Shown piece after piece: positions 42,189 through 51,679 of a DNA stretch of 64,000 bases; positions within the stretch are counted from its first letter, which is position 1; each line of letters starts with the position of its first letter. The DNA lies in assembly GCF_000411555.1 (NCBI RefSeq), contig NZ_KE150486.1:372001-436000 (forward strand), in the 5' to 3' direction. Made by a program: the position numbers and the translations under genes. This DNA comes from Atopobium sp. oral taxon 199 str. F0494 (GTDB lineage Bacteria; Actinomycetota; Coriobacteriia; Coriobacteriales; Atopobiaceae). The notes beneath the pieces are model-generated. The model searched no databases, was not told where the DNA came from, and saw nothing but the letters and a program-made list of their open reading frames with translations.

Positions 42189-43441
42189 GCACGAGCCTCC
42201 AGCAAGCGAAGCGTCCTGTCAAGCACCGCGTGAGCGACTGATACCAGCGGCAGCGTTTCAAGCTGCTGAACTTCGCCGCTCGTTACAAAGGCGACGCGGT
42301 CTGTATCAGAACCGAAGGTCGAGTCGGCGCGCGAAACATCGTTGGCCACTATCATATCTGCACCCTTACGCTCAAGTTTAGCCTGAGCGTTTTGAAGCAG
42401 ATCATCCGTTTCCGCGGCAAAGCCCACCACCACACGATTTCCTTTTGCGGCAGCCAGGGTGGCGAGAATATCAACCGTCTCCACAAGTTTGATTTCAGAA
42501 AGCGGCTCACGAGATTTTTTGAGCTTGTGATCCGCGCAGACAAGAGGCGTGTAATCGGCAACCGCCGCCGTCAGAATAGCCGCGTCAGCGCTTTCAAAGG
42601 CGGTTTCACAGGCGTGCAACATGTCGGTGGCTGAGACAACATCAATGCGCTTGACACCAGGCGGCGTTGGCAGCGAAACGGGTCCGGCAACAAGTGTCAC
42701 CTTGGCGCCACGGCGATACGCCTCCGCCGCAAGCGTAAAGCCGAGCTTGCCGGTTGAGGCGTTTGCCAAAAAGCGCACCGGATCGATGGCTTCATGCGTA
42801 GGCCCCGCGGTGATGAGAATATGGTGTCCGGTAAGGTCACACGGACGCTCGGGAAAGTCGCGCGCCGCATCTGCGTCATCGTGCGCCGGCTGCGCAAAAA
42901 GCTCAAGGGCAGCAGCGGTGATGTCAGAAACGCCGGCAAGCTTACCGGTTCCAACATATCCGCAGGCAAGCAAACCTGTCTCAGGAGCCACAAAGCGGTA
43001 CCCTCGTTCGCTCAGCACGGTAACGTTTGTCTGCGTTGCCGGGTTATTCCACATGTGGGTGTTCATGGCGGGAGCGATAAGCACAGGCGTATGCGCAGCA
43101 AGCAGGGCGGCAGTCAAAGCATCATCGGCGATGCCAGTGGCCAGTTTCGCCAGAACGTTTGCGGTAGCGGGAACTACGACAAAAAGATCGGCCCAGTCGG
43201 CAAGATCGATATGAGGCGTCGCACTCTCTTCAAAGTTGAAGAGACTTTCGATGACGGGATGGTGCGAGAGCGCGCGAAACGTTACGGGACCGACAAACTT
43301 TGCCGCGTTTTCTGTCATGACTACGCGCACGTCACATCCGTTCCTCTGAAAATCGCGCACCACCTCAGCGGCCTTATAGGCGGCAATACCCCCACAAACC
43401 GCAAGGGCGACCTTTTTTTGCGACGAAGCCTCCAATGTCAT
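42185..43441 (-). CDS. coaBC: Bifunctional phosphopantothenoylcysteine decarboxylase/phosphopantothenate-cysteine ligase
   Basis: 418 residues. N-terminal flavin decarboxylase CoaC (VCGGIAAYKAAEVVR, catalytic His region in FRALSHH, PAMNTHMW, GLLACGYVGTG) and C-terminal ligase CoaB (ILITAGPTHEAIDPVRFLAN, KLKK). It makes 4'-phosphopantetheine for CoA and for carrier proteins. I choose ATG 43441, overlapping the preceding stop; an in-frame ATG at 43453 is also possible. Confidence 0.94.
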   Translation of the reverse strand: MTLEASSQKKVALAVCGGIAAYKAAEVVRDFQRNGCDVRVVMTENAAKFVGPVTFRALSHHPVIESLFNFEESATPHIDLADWADLFVVVPATANVLAKLATGIADDALTAALLAAHTPVLIAPAMNTHMWNNPATQTNVTVLSERGYRFVAPETGLLACGYVGTGKLAGVSDITAAALELFAQPAHDDADAARDFPERPCDLTGHHILITAGPTHEAIDPVRFLANASTGKLGFTLAAEAYRRGAKVTLVAGPVSLPTPPGVKRIDVVSATDMLHACETAFESADAAILTAAVADYTPLVCADHKLKKSREPLSEIKLVETVDILATLAAAKGNRVVVGFAAETDDLLQNAQAKLERKGADMIVANDVSRADSTFGSDTDRVAFVTSGEVQQLETLPLVSVAHAVLDRTLRLLEARA

Positions 43442-44172
43442 GACTGAGCACACTCCTCCTCAAGCGCATAATCCGTTACCAGCATACGGTGACAGTAAGG
43501 ACACTCAGTTATCGCCTCTCCATGGGCGAGATCATGAAATGAACTTGGCTGTAGCTTGACGCGACAGGTGCTGGGCATGTTACCGTCAAGATACTCAACG
43601 GCAAGACCTTTGAAACGCTTGCGAGCTTTTTCATAAGCGTCAAGTATAGGTTGAGAGAGCTGTGCGGCCACCATCTCGCGATCGCTCTTCAAGCTGTTAA
43701 CGCAGTCTTGAAGAACTGTTGTATCGGTAGAAAGAGAGGAGGTCACAGTCTCAAGCTCATCTGTAAGCTTACGCTGCATCTTATACGCACCAGCTTCAAC
43801 CTTTTGCAGTTTCTGCAGATTCTCACGAGCACCTGTAAGTTTAAAATCAACCTTCTCGATAGCCTTCGCCAGAGACGTCAGCTTGTGGTCATAATCGCTC
43901 AAAATTCGATAGTCACTCTCTGTAGCCGCGGCAGCCTGAACTTCTGCGGTTTTTTGCACATGCTCTTTGCGACGACCCTCAAGATCTTCTATTTCAAGCT
44001 CCGCGTCTTTGCGCAGACCGATAATGCGGTTGAGCTCAAGAGATAGCTTCTTTTGAGCCAGCTGGATTGTTTTGAGGCGCTTGAGCTGAGGCATTGCCGC
44101 GAGGGTCGAGTTGGCTTTAAGCAGCTCAAGATCAATTTTTTGAAGCCGCATCAGTGCTGCTGATTCGCTCAT
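43438..44172 (-). CDS. Coiled-coil protein with C-terminal zinc-ribbon-like end
   Basis: 244 residues: long helical coiled coil (about 10-190) followed by a C4-type zinc-ribbon-like tail, a family common in Actinobacteria and of unknown function. The second Cys pair is present (ECPYCHRML). At the first knuckle only one Cys remains (PSTCRVKLQPSSFHDLAHGE), so zinc binding is probably altered. Stop overlaps coaBC start. Confidence 0.75.
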   Translation of the reverse strand: MSESAALMRLQKIDLELLKANSTLAAMPQLKRLKTIQLAQKKLSLELNRIIGLRKDAELEIEDLEGRRKEHVQKTAEVQAAAATESDYRILSDYDHKLTSLAKAIEKVDFKLTGARENLQKLQKVEAGAYKMQRKLTDELETVTSSLSTDTTVLQDCVNSLKSDREMVAAQLSQPILDAYEKARKRFKGLAVEYLDGNMPSTCRVKLQPSSFHDLAHGEAITECPYCHRMLVTDYALEEECAQS

Positions 44173-44254
44173 ATTCCCTCCTGTACAAGCATCGTATACA
44201 ACTGTGAGAGCAATGCCGACGCACGCTCTTCTCTTTACGCGTAAGAGTTATTTA

Positions 44255-45406
44255 TTATGCATCAACGATGGCGAGAAGTGCGTCGGCAAACGCATCAAGT
44301 TCACTATCGCAGATACGCTCATCAAATGAAATCCGCAGCGAGCCTAAGGCTTTACGCCGAGAGACTCCCATCGCAGAAAGCACATGACTCGGATCAAGGG
44401 ATCCGGAAGAGCAGGCGGATCCCGCGGAAACTTCAAAGCCCTTCTGGTCAAGGCCAAGTACCAATGACTCGGAATCAATATCCGACACAAGGATATTGAC
44501 AATTCCCGGCAGATGGTCGTCTCCAATGCTTACTGAAGTGGTGGCCTCAATTTTTGGAGACGCGCAAAGACGCCGGTAGAGCTTCTCCGCACGCTCAGAA
44601 ACCAAAGCACGCCGCTCAGAAAGGTTATCAGCGCATTCTCGCGCCACCGCCGCGAAGGCGAGGGCGCCTCGAACAGCCTGTGTGCCGTGGCGCCTCCCCT
44701 GCTCCTGACCGCCGCCGTAGCTCTGAGGTCTCAGCGGCGTGCGCGACCTGATAAGCGCCGCTCCGATGCCGATAGGGCCACCCAGTTTATGAGCGGTAAC
44801 GGTAAGCGCGTCAACATCATCAAGCTGCAGTGGAATGCGTCCAAAGGCCTGGACCGCATCGGTATGAACGTAAGCGCCAGACTGATGAGCCGCCTTGGAA
44901 AGCTCGGCGATGGGCTGCACAACGCCTGTCTCGTTATTGGCGTACATGATGCTGACGAGACAAACGCTTTGGTCAAGGGCTTCACAAAGAGTCTGAACCT
45001 CAACGTATCCTTGACGGTTAGGCTGTACTAAACGAACGTCGAACCCGCGACCGCGGAGCACCGACGCTGTCGAGAGAACGGAATCGTGCTCGATGGACGA
45101 CATAATCACGGTTGTGCGAGAACGGTCTTTTGCACGCGCGCCTTCGGCAATGCCGATGACAGCCAGATTATTGCCCTCGGTTCCACCGGAAGTAAAAATG
45201 ACGTCAGGAGCCCTGAAGCGTCCTCCTGCCGCTTTGACGATATCTACACGGACGCCGTCCAAGGCGCGGGCGGCCTTTCTCCCCAGCGAGTGCAAAGAGT
45301 TTGGATTTACGCCGGCAATCTCCGAGTTTTCGTAGTCCTTCTCGGCAGCAAGCGCCGTAGCTCTCGTAGGCGCTGACGAGGCATAATCCAGATACAGCAA
45401 TGGCAT
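44255..45406 (-). CDS. Cysteine desulfurase (NifS/IscS family)
   Basis: 383 residues, PLP-dependent, releasing sulfur from cysteine for Fe-S clusters and tRNA thiolation. PLP Lys in TVTAHKLGGPIG, HTDAVQAFG, and catalytic Cys loop SAGSACSSGSLDPSHVL of the short group I type. No iscU or mnmA is adjacent, so the acceptor is open. Same strand as rpe, 19 bases downstream. Confidence 0.9.
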   Translation of the reverse strand: MPLLYLDYASSAPTRATALAAEKDYENSEIAGVNPNSLHSLGRKAARALDGVRVDIVKAAGGRFRAPDVIFTSGGTEGNNLAVIGIAEGARAKDRSRTTVIMSSIEHDSVLSTASVLRGRGFDVRLVQPNRQGYVEVQTLCEALDQSVCLVSIMYANNETGVVQPIAELSKAAHQSGAYVHTDAVQAFGRIPLQLDDVDALTVTAHKLGGPIGIGAALIRSRTPLRPQSYGGGQEQGRRHGTQAVRGALAFAAVARECADNLSERRALVSERAEKLYRRLCASPKIEATTSVSIGDDHLPGIVNILVSDIDSESLVLGLDQKGFEVSAGSACSSGSLDPSHVLSAMGVSRRKALGSLRISFDERICDSELDAFADALLAIVDA

Positions 45407-45425
45407 AGTCGTTAAACTTCTTCCC

Positions 45426-46112
45426 TTAAGCTTGTGTAGTAAGGTCCTTCTCGGCAGCTAAGCGAAGCTCATCGATAGCGGCCGCGCGATCTTCGGCCTT
45501 GAAAATGGCGCTGCCCGCTACAAGCATAGTTGCTCCCGCAGCAGTGAGCTCAGCGGCGTTGGCGGCGCTGACTCCGCCGTCGACTTCGATTTGGGGATGC
45601 ACCTTATGAGCCTCACAGAGCCGTTTGAGCTGGCGAATCTTTGCCAAAGAGCCTGAGATGAACTTTTGTCCTCCAAAGCCCGGGTCCACGCTCATGACAA
45701 GCGCCAAATCAAGATCTTCGATGATGTTCTCGAGCAGACACACCGGCGTTGCCGGATTGAGCGAGATACCCGCTTGAGCCCTATGCGCATGAATAAGGTC
45801 AACCAGACGATGGGCGTGCGTCGCAGCCTCTATATGAAAGGTTACAATCTTAGCGCCAAGATCCAAAAACAACGGGACGATATCCTCGGGATTAGTTACC
45901 ATAAGATGCACGTCAAAGGGCAAATCTGTCGCCTTTTGAGCCTGAGCCATAAGGGCGGGTCCAAAAGAGATGTTTGGTACAAAATGGCCGTCCATCACGT
46001 CGTAATGAACGTAGTCGGCGTGCGCGATGCTTGCGAGCTCGTCTCCGAGTTTGGAGAAGTCAGCCGATAAGACGGACGGGGCTATCTGTATGTTGGTCAT
46101 CGTGTCAGTCAT
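45426..46112 (-). CDS. rpe: Ribulose-phosphate 3-epimerase
   Basis: 228-residue TIM-barrel enzyme interconverting ribulose-5-phosphate and xylulose-5-phosphate. Metal and catalytic residues appear in SVLSADFSKL, HYDVMDGHFVPN, MSVDPGFGGQ and EVDGGVSAANA. ATG 46112 has GAGGAA upstream; ATG 46100 is an alternative. It follows gpsA by 17 bases. Confidence 0.95.
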   Translation of the reverse strand: MTDTMTNIQIAPSVLSADFSKLGDELASIAHADYVHYDVMDGHFVPNISFGPALMAQAQKATDLPFDVHLMVTNPEDIVPLFLDLGAKIVTFHIEAATHAHRLVDLIHAHRAQAGISLNPATPVCLLENIIEDLDLALVMSVDPGFGGQKFISGSLAKIRQLKRLCEAHKVHPQIEVDGGVSAANAAELTAAGATMLVAGSAIFKAEDRAAAIDELRLAAEKDLTTQA

Positions 46113-46129
46113 AGCGTTCCTCACGTTTC

Positions 46130-47140
46130 TTAGCGTTCAATACCATAGAATTCGTCACGAGGTATGCGGTCCACAAGGTTCGCGATAACATCCTCAATCG
46201 AACTGCCCCCGTATAAGAGCGCATATACCGCGTCTGTAAGAGGAACCTCAATGCCCTTCTCTCGGCCAAGCTCTGAAAGGCCTAGAACCGCCTGAGCGCC
46301 TTCGACCACCATGTGCGTGCGATCCTGATATCCCTTAAGAGTTTCGCCCGCCACAAGAGCCTCCCCGAAGGAGCGGTTCCGGGAATGGCGAGAAGTGCAG
46401 GTGACCACCAAATCTCCCATGCCGGCAAGACCCATACACGTGAGAGGATTGCCTCCAAGAGCGGCTACTATGCGGCTTATTTCAGCGATACCTCTGGTCA
46501 TGAGCGCGGCCAGGGTGTTATCTCCCGCTCCCTTTCCCGCCGCGACACCGCACGCTATCGCAACGACGTTTTTCGCCGCCGCGCAGGCCTCAACTCCGCA
46601 TATGTCATCACTTACATAGGCACGGAAAAAACGGCAGGATATCGCCTGCTGAAACCTGCGGGCACAGGCAGGGTTTTCTGAGGCGACCACCGCGGCGGAA
46701 AAGCTCTTTTTTATGACCTCCTCCGCATGGTTGGGACCCGACAGGACGGCAATACGTTCCGGATGACCCAGCTCGTCAGCAGCAACCTCGTGCATCAGCA
46801 TATGCGAGTGCGCTTCCATGCCTTTTGAGAGTACAAGTACATCAACGTCATCTGAGAGAAACGGCACCAGCGAATGACATACAGATCGCAGAAATGCCGA
46901 AGGCGTAGCCAGCACGACCGCCTCAGCTCCCTGAAGCGCTTCTTCATACGACGTCGTGGCTCGAATTGTATCCGGCAGCAGCGCATCGCTCAGATGAAGG
47001 CAATTTGTATGCCGTTGGTTGATGCTCTCGGCGATTTTCGCTTCAAGCGACCATATGACCACGTCTTCGCAGGTAGCTGCAAGGAGTGTGGAAAAGGCGG
47101 TACCCCAAGAACCCGATCCAATAACACAGGCGCGCCTCAT
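46130..47140 (-). CDS. gpsA: Glycerol-3-phosphate dehydrogenase (NAD(P)+)
   Basis: 336 residues, making sn-glycerol-3-phosphate for phospholipids. NAD fold IGSGSWGTAF, SGPNHAEEV, catalytic Lys region AAAKNVVAIACGVAAGKG and GLAGMGDLVVTC. The ATG overlaps the plsY stop, linking substrate supply to the acyltransferase PlsY. Confidence 0.95.
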   Translation of the reverse strand: MRRACVIGSGSWGTAFSTLLAATCEDVVIWSLEAKIAESINQRHTNCLHLSDALLPDTIRATTSYEEALQGAEAVVLATPSAFLRSVCHSLVPFLSDDVDVLVLSKGMEAHSHMLMHEVAADELGHPERIAVLSGPNHAEEVIKKSFSAAVVASENPACARRFQQAISCRFFRAYVSDDICGVEACAAAKNVVAIACGVAAGKGAGDNTLAALMTRGIAEISRIVAALGGNPLTCMGLAGMGDLVVTCTSRHSRNRSFGEALVAGETLKGYQDRTHMVVEGAQAVLGLSELGREKGIEVPLTDAVYALLYGGSSIEDVIANLVDRIPRDEFYGIER

Positions 47141-47799
47141 GATTTATCCTTTTCTTTTTCCAGAGAAAACTGACGCTCAGTTCCTGCTGAAAGCCTTTGC
47201 AGGTTTTCTCGGTGGGCCCATATAACCGTCACGGCGACAACGGTTATACATAGAACAGAAGGAAGAGATTCACCGAATAGAAGGGCAAAGACAACGATTG
47301 CGAGGGCGGCGCCAACAGACCCAAGCGACACATAGCGCGTTGGCAGCGCGAGCGCCAAAAACACCAAGAATGCCATACAGGCCATTGCCGTATTGAGCGC
47401 TAAACCGCCGCCAAATCCTACGGCAATCCCCTTTCCACCGTGAAAATGAAGCCACGGAGAGAAAATGTGTCCCAGTACGCAGCAGGCGTATATAAAGGCG
47501 ACAAGCCAGGAATAGCTTCCTTCTCCGTTAAAAGCCGCCGCGTCGCCCCCTGATACCGCAGTGAGGACAAGACGGGCGACAAAGACGCTGAGAAAGCCTT
47601 TGCCCGCGTCGCACAGAAGCGTCAAAATACCCGCCGCTCCGCCGGCGCTTCTCGCCACATTAGTCGTCCCGATATTGCCGGAGCCCACCTCGCGGATATC
47701 CTCGTGAGCCATACTCCGCGCAATAATCAATCCAAAGGGAATGCCTCCAATAAGGAAGGCGGCGACTCCCAACGCAAGTCCAGCAAAGATGACGTTCAT
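47137..47799 (-). CDS. plsY: Glycerol-3-phosphate acyltransferase PlsY
   Basis: A 220-residue polytopic membrane enzyme acylating glycerol-3-phosphate with acyl-phosphate. Signature GSGNIGTTN after the first helix and HFHGGKGIAVGFGG later. Its ATG overlaps the der stop (TAATG) and its stop overlaps the gpsA start. Confidence 0.95.
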   Translation of the reverse strand: MNVIFAGLALGVAAFLIGGIPFGLIIARSMAHEDIREVGSGNIGTTNVARSAGGAAGILTLLCDAGKGFLSVFVARLVLTAVSGGDAAAFNGEGSYSWLVAFIYACCVLGHIFSPWLHFHGGKGIAVGFGGGLALNTAMACMAFLVFLALALPTRYVSLGSVGAALAIVVFALLFGESLPSVLCITVVAVTVIWAHRENLQRLSAGTERQFSLEKEKDKS

Positions 47800-49124
47800 T
47801 ATCGTGCCTCCGTTTTTCTGCGGAACTTCAGACGAACGGGCGTGCCTGTCAAGGAAAAGCGCTCGCGAAGACGATTTTCAATAAAGCGCTCGTAGGCATC
47901 GTCAACAAGATCAGGCGCGTTGCACCAAAACGAGATAGCGGGAGGCTTGGTTCCCGTCTGCGTCGCATAGTGAATCTTAAGGCGGCGGCCCTTATCGGAA
48001 ACCGTATGGCCGCTTTCACGAATCCGCGCGAGAAGGTCGTTGAGCTCGGACGTGCGCAGCTCAGCCGCGTGAGCCTCGGCAGCAGCAACAGCGGCGCTCA
48101 GCACCTTATCAAGCGAGCGCCCCGTCAAGGCGGAAACATGAATGGACGGTATCCAAGGAGCGAATGCCAACCGCTTGGCGACAGAAGCGGCCACGTCACT
48201 ACGCTGAGCGTCGGAATCGATAAGGTCCCACTTATTGAGGACCACTACCAGCGCGCATCCGCGCTCAATAGCCATATTGGCGAGCTTCTGGTCTTGCTCG
48301 GTAACGCCGATGGAGGCGTCTACCACCAAAAGGCACACATCAGCTCGGTCCATAGCTTGCAGGCCCCGCACCAGACTGTAATACTCAACATCTTCATGTA
48401 CCTGGCTCTTTTTGCGAATGCCCGCGGTGTCAACGAGACAAATGGGCATTCCCTTCCATTCAATCATCGTATCGATGGCGTCGCGCGTGGTGCCCGCGAC
48501 ATCTGAAACAATGGAGCGTTTTTTGTGAGCCAGGCGGTTAGCCAGCGAAGACTTGCCTACATTGGGACGGCCGATAATGGCAAGGTTAAGAATAGCGCCA
48601 TCATGCGATTCATCGTCTTCTTCAGGAAGAGCTGCAACGATATCGTCAAGCAAATCGCCTGTCCCCGTGCCATGCGCAGCAGAAATAGGGATCGGCTCGC
48701 CTACGCCCAGGGCGTAAAAATCCCAAAGTCCGTCCTGCTCAGCGGCGGGATTATCCTTCTTGTTGACCACCAGAAAAACGGGTTTGCCGGACTTGCGGAC
48801 AATACGGGCGACTTCTTCATCCTCATCGGTGATGCCTGTTTTTCCATCAACCACAAAGACAATGATATCCGCTTCTGCGCAGGCCAGCAAAGCCTGTTCA
48901 CGAATGTGCGGGGCAAACTGATCTTTGGATTTAACGGATTCGATGCCACCTGTGTCAATCAGGCGAAAGTCGCGGCCGTTCCAATCGGCATCATGGTATG
49001 AGCGATCCCGCGTCACGCCGCGTGATTCATGAACAATCGCGTCACGCTTCTCGGCAATGCGATTGACCAGCGTAGATTTGCCCACATTGGGGCGGCCGAC
49101 TATAGCGACAATGGGCTTAGCCAT
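47799..49124 (-). CDS. der: Ribosome biogenesis GTPase Der (EngA)
   Basis: 441 residues with two tandem GTPase domains (both with GRPNVGKS; G4 NKKD and NKWD) and a C-terminal KH-like domain. It acts in 50S subunit assembly. AAGGAGAACC precedes the ATG. First gene of the der-plsY-gpsA-rpe run. Confidence 0.96.
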   Translation of the reverse strand: MAKPIVAIVGRPNVGKSTLVNRIAEKRDAIVHESRGVTRDRSYHDADWNGRDFRLIDTGGIESVKSKDQFAPHIREQALLACAEADIIVFVVDGKTGITDEDEEVARIVRKSGKPVFLVVNKKDNPAAEQDGLWDFYALGVGEPIPISAAHGTGTGDLLDDIVAALPEEDDESHDGAILNLAIIGRPNVGKSSLANRLAHKKRSIVSDVAGTTRDAIDTMIEWKGMPICLVDTAGIRKKSQVHEDVEYYSLVRGLQAMDRADVCLLVVDASIGVTEQDQKLANMAIERGCALVVVLNKWDLIDSDAQRSDVAASVAKRLAFAPWIPSIHVSALTGRSLDKVLSAAVAAAEAHAAELRTSELNDLLARIRESGHTVSDKGRRLKIHYATQTGTKPPAISFWCNAPDLVDDAYERFIENRLRERFSLTGTPVRLKFRRKTEAR

Positions 49125-49236
49125 GGTTCTCCTTGTATGAACGTACAGTTATAGTAATGGTATCACGCCAAGCCGCAGGCACCTGTATACGTGCGCAAGT
49201 TACTTTGTCCAAAATGGTCTTTTAGGGATCGTCGTG

Positions 49237-50094
49237 TCAGTTGGCGCCGACCATGGTGGCTATGGCCTGGTACACGGACTTAATATGCGACTCCGGGGTG
49301 GAAGCTCCCGCTGTTATTCCAATGTTTTCCGCGCCCTCAAACCAGTTGGCGAGAAGTTCATCCGGACCTTCGATGTGGTGTGTACGAGGACAATACTGCG
49401 ATGCGATCTCCGCTAAACGTGTCGTGTTGGCGGAGATACGGCCGCCAATGACAATCATAACGTCGGACTGCTGCGCAAGGCGGCGGCAGGAATCCTGATG
49501 GCCGGCCGTGGCCTCACAGATAGTATTCATGACCCGCACCTCTTCGGCGAGAGGCAGTGTGGCACTGACGACTTCGTTGAGGCGGGAGGCAGACATGGTT
49601 GTCTGCACGATAAGACCTATGCGCCGCGCCTGTCGCAGCGCTTTCGCGTACTTCTCGACATCATCTGCCGAATTGATTGCTATTGAACCGGGAACATGTG
49701 CGAGCGTTGCTTCCACTTCGGGATGGCCCGCTTCGCCGACAACATAGACCGCATAGCCTTCTTTGGCCAGAAGCTCAGCCGCGGCGTGCGCTTTTTTGAC
49801 AAACGGACAGGTTGCGTCCATGACTTTTGCGCATTGGTCGCGGGCGATACGCTCTTCTTCAGGCGTGACCCCGTGAGTGCGGAGAAGCAAGGCGGCGCCC
49901 GCAGCGTCTGAGGCGCTGTCCACGACAGAAACTCCCTGGTGTTTGAGGGAGTTAACGACGCGCGGATTGTGAATCAGAGGGCCGAGCGTTTTGACGGGTG
50001 CGCCTCCCTTTGCCACAGCGGCCTCTACCATAGCGAGCGCGCGCTCAACGCCGTAGCAGGCTCCTGCCTCCTCTGCAATCCGTATGACAGGCAC
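49237..50094 (-). CDS. ispH: 4-hydroxy-3-methylbut-2-enyl diphosphate reductase
   Basis: A 285-residue Fe-S enzyme, last step of the MEP isoprenoid pathway. The three cluster Cys lie in GACYGVERAL, DATCPFVKKAH and QDSCRRLAQQ; catalytic Glu in TICEATAGHQ. ATG starts one base after the cmk-plsC stop. Together with ispG and dxr at the right end, three MEP genes lie in this window. Confidence 0.95.
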   Translation of the reverse strand: MPVIRIAEEAGACYGVERALAMVEAAVAKGGAPVKTLGPLIHNPRVVNSLKHQGVSVVDSASDAAGAALLLRTHGVTPEEERIARDQCAKVMDATCPFVKKAHAAAELLAKEGYAVYVVGEAGHPEVEATLAHVPGSIAINSADDVEKYAKALRQARRIGLIVQTTMSASRLNEVVSATLPLAEEVRVMNTICEATAGHQDSCRRLAQQSDVMIVIGGRISANTTRLAEIASQYCPRTHHIEGPDELLANWFEGAENIGITAGASTPESHIKSVYQAIATMVGAN

Positions 50095-50095
50095 G

Positions 50096-51679
50096 CTAAT
50101 TCCTTCCGGGATGGTCTTTCATGAGCTGATCTCTCAGTTCATATACCCGCTCCATGCCAAGCTGTTCCATTTCACGAGCCTGGTCTTTGCGCTTTGTAGA
50201 AGCAAGCTCGGAAAACGCGATACGCTTCCCAACTGCGCCCCAAATTTTGACCGGCTTGACGAGAGGTGAATGCTTCTTCTTGATATCAAGCGCACCAAAG
50301 ATGGCAGTCGGCTGAACATCACAGCCCGCAAGCTGAGCGATGAGTGCGAATCCCCCATGAATCTCTGGTCTCGCAAAGTTGTCGCGAATGCGCGTTCCCT
50401 CAGGATAGATGAGCACGCACTCTCCTCGCTTAAGCGCCGCCACCGCTCGGCGGATGGCCTTCATGTCGGCGGTGCCGCGCTCGACAGGAATGGCGCCAAC
50501 GCGCGAAAACAGCCAGGCGATAAGCCGATTGTTGCCAAACTCGCTCTTGTAAATGGTGCGCACCGGTATGTTGTGCCACATGAGATAGACAACGCTCATC
50601 ACGGGATCAAACATCGAGGGATGGTTCATGATAATCACCCGAGCGGTCTTATCGTCCTTAAGAAGCTGCGCGTCTTTAAAGTCCCAGCGAAACCACAGTT
50701 TCGTGACGCCCATAAGCAAAAGGACGACTACCCGCAAAAATATACGCGCGGGAAGCGGAAAGTCTTTGATCCCCGTGTCAAAGTAGTCATCTACGGAATT
50801 CCCGCGGAACGCGTGGAGCCTTTTGTCGGACTTTTTAGTGGGCTTTTTGTCGGAGCTCTTCTCAGAGTTCTTCTCGCCTCTCGATGTTTTTTTGGTCGCC
50901 GAAGGTCTGTGAACCTCGCTATCATCGGACGAAGCGGGCTTGGAGGACGCGCTGTGATGCTGGCGAGAAGAACGCGGCGCCCGTGTATCACGCTCCTTGA
51001 GGCCGGGATGCAAGGAGATGATTGCATCTACAACCTCATCGAGAGTCATGTGAGAAGAATCGATGAGATGAGCGTCGGCAGCGGGCTTTAAGGGCGCGAC
51101 CTCCCTGGATGAATCAGCCTTGTCACGCGCCTGTATATCCTCAAGGATCTTCTTTTCTTCCGCAGCGTTTGCGGTGGCTGAGGCATTTGTCGCGGCGTCT
51201 CCGCCTTCACGCTGCACCGCGCGTCGGTGAGCTCGCGCGGCTGCGTCAGCCGTCAAGAATACCTTGACCTCCGCCTTAGGAAACACAACGGTACCGATGT
51301 CGCGGCCTTCGGCCACCACATAGCCTGCCTCCCCCGCGCGGCGCTGGAGCACTACCATCGCCTCACGAACCTCAGGAATGGCAGCAACGGCAGAAACCGC
51401 ACGGTCGACCTCGGGCGTGCGAATCGCATCGGTTACGTTGCGTCCGTTTGCAAAGACCGTCTGGCCTTCTTCGGTGTTGCCAAAGGTAATCTGAATCTCA
51501 CGGGCAACCTTGATAACGGCTTCGGTATCTTCAGGCGCGACACCTTTGCTCAAACATTCCGCCGTAACGGAGCGATACATCGCCCCGGTGTCCAAAAACA
51601 CAAGGTCCAGACGCTTGGAAAGCGTGCGGGCAACAGTCGACTTACCGGAACCGGCTGGGCCGTCAATGGCAACGATCAT
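50096..51679 (-). CDS. Fused cytidylate kinase and 1-acylglycerol-3-phosphate acyltransferase
   Basis: 527 residues. Residues 1-215 are CMP kinase (P-loop DGPAGSGKST, LDTGAMYRS, GRDIGTVVFP). Residues about 218-300 are a charged Ser/Lys/Glu-rich linker (SSDKKPTKKSDKR). Residues 300-527 are a PlsC-type acyltransferase with NHPSMFD (H-x4-D) and YPEGTR. The fusion joins nucleotide and phosphatidic acid synthesis in one chain. ATG 51679 follows AAGGAGG and overlaps the rluB stop (ATGA). Confidence 0.9.
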   Translation of the reverse strand: MIVAIDGPAGSGKSTVARTLSKRLDLVFLDTGAMYRSVTAECLSKGVAPEDTEAVIKVAREIQITFGNTEEGQTVFANGRNVTDAIRTPEVDRAVSAVAAIPEVREAMVVLQRRAGEAGYVVAEGRDIGTVVFPKAEVKVFLTADAAARAHRRAVQREGGDAATNASATANAAEEKKILEDIQARDKADSSREVAPLKPAADAHLIDSSHMTLDEVVDAIISLHPGLKERDTRAPRSSRQHHSASSKPASSDDSEVHRPSATKKTSRGEKNSEKSSDKKPTKKSDKRLHAFRGNSVDDYFDTGIKDFPLPARIFLRVVVLLLMGVTKLWFRWDFKDAQLLKDDKTARVIIMNHPSMFDPVMSVVYLMWHNIPVRTIYKSEFGNNRLIAWLFSRVGAIPVERGTADMKAIRRAVAALKRGECVLIYPEGTRIRDNFARPEIHGGFALIAQLAGCDVQPTAIFGALDIKKKHSPLVKPVKIWGAVGKRIAFSELASTKRKDQAREMEQLGMERVYELRDQLMKDHPGRN

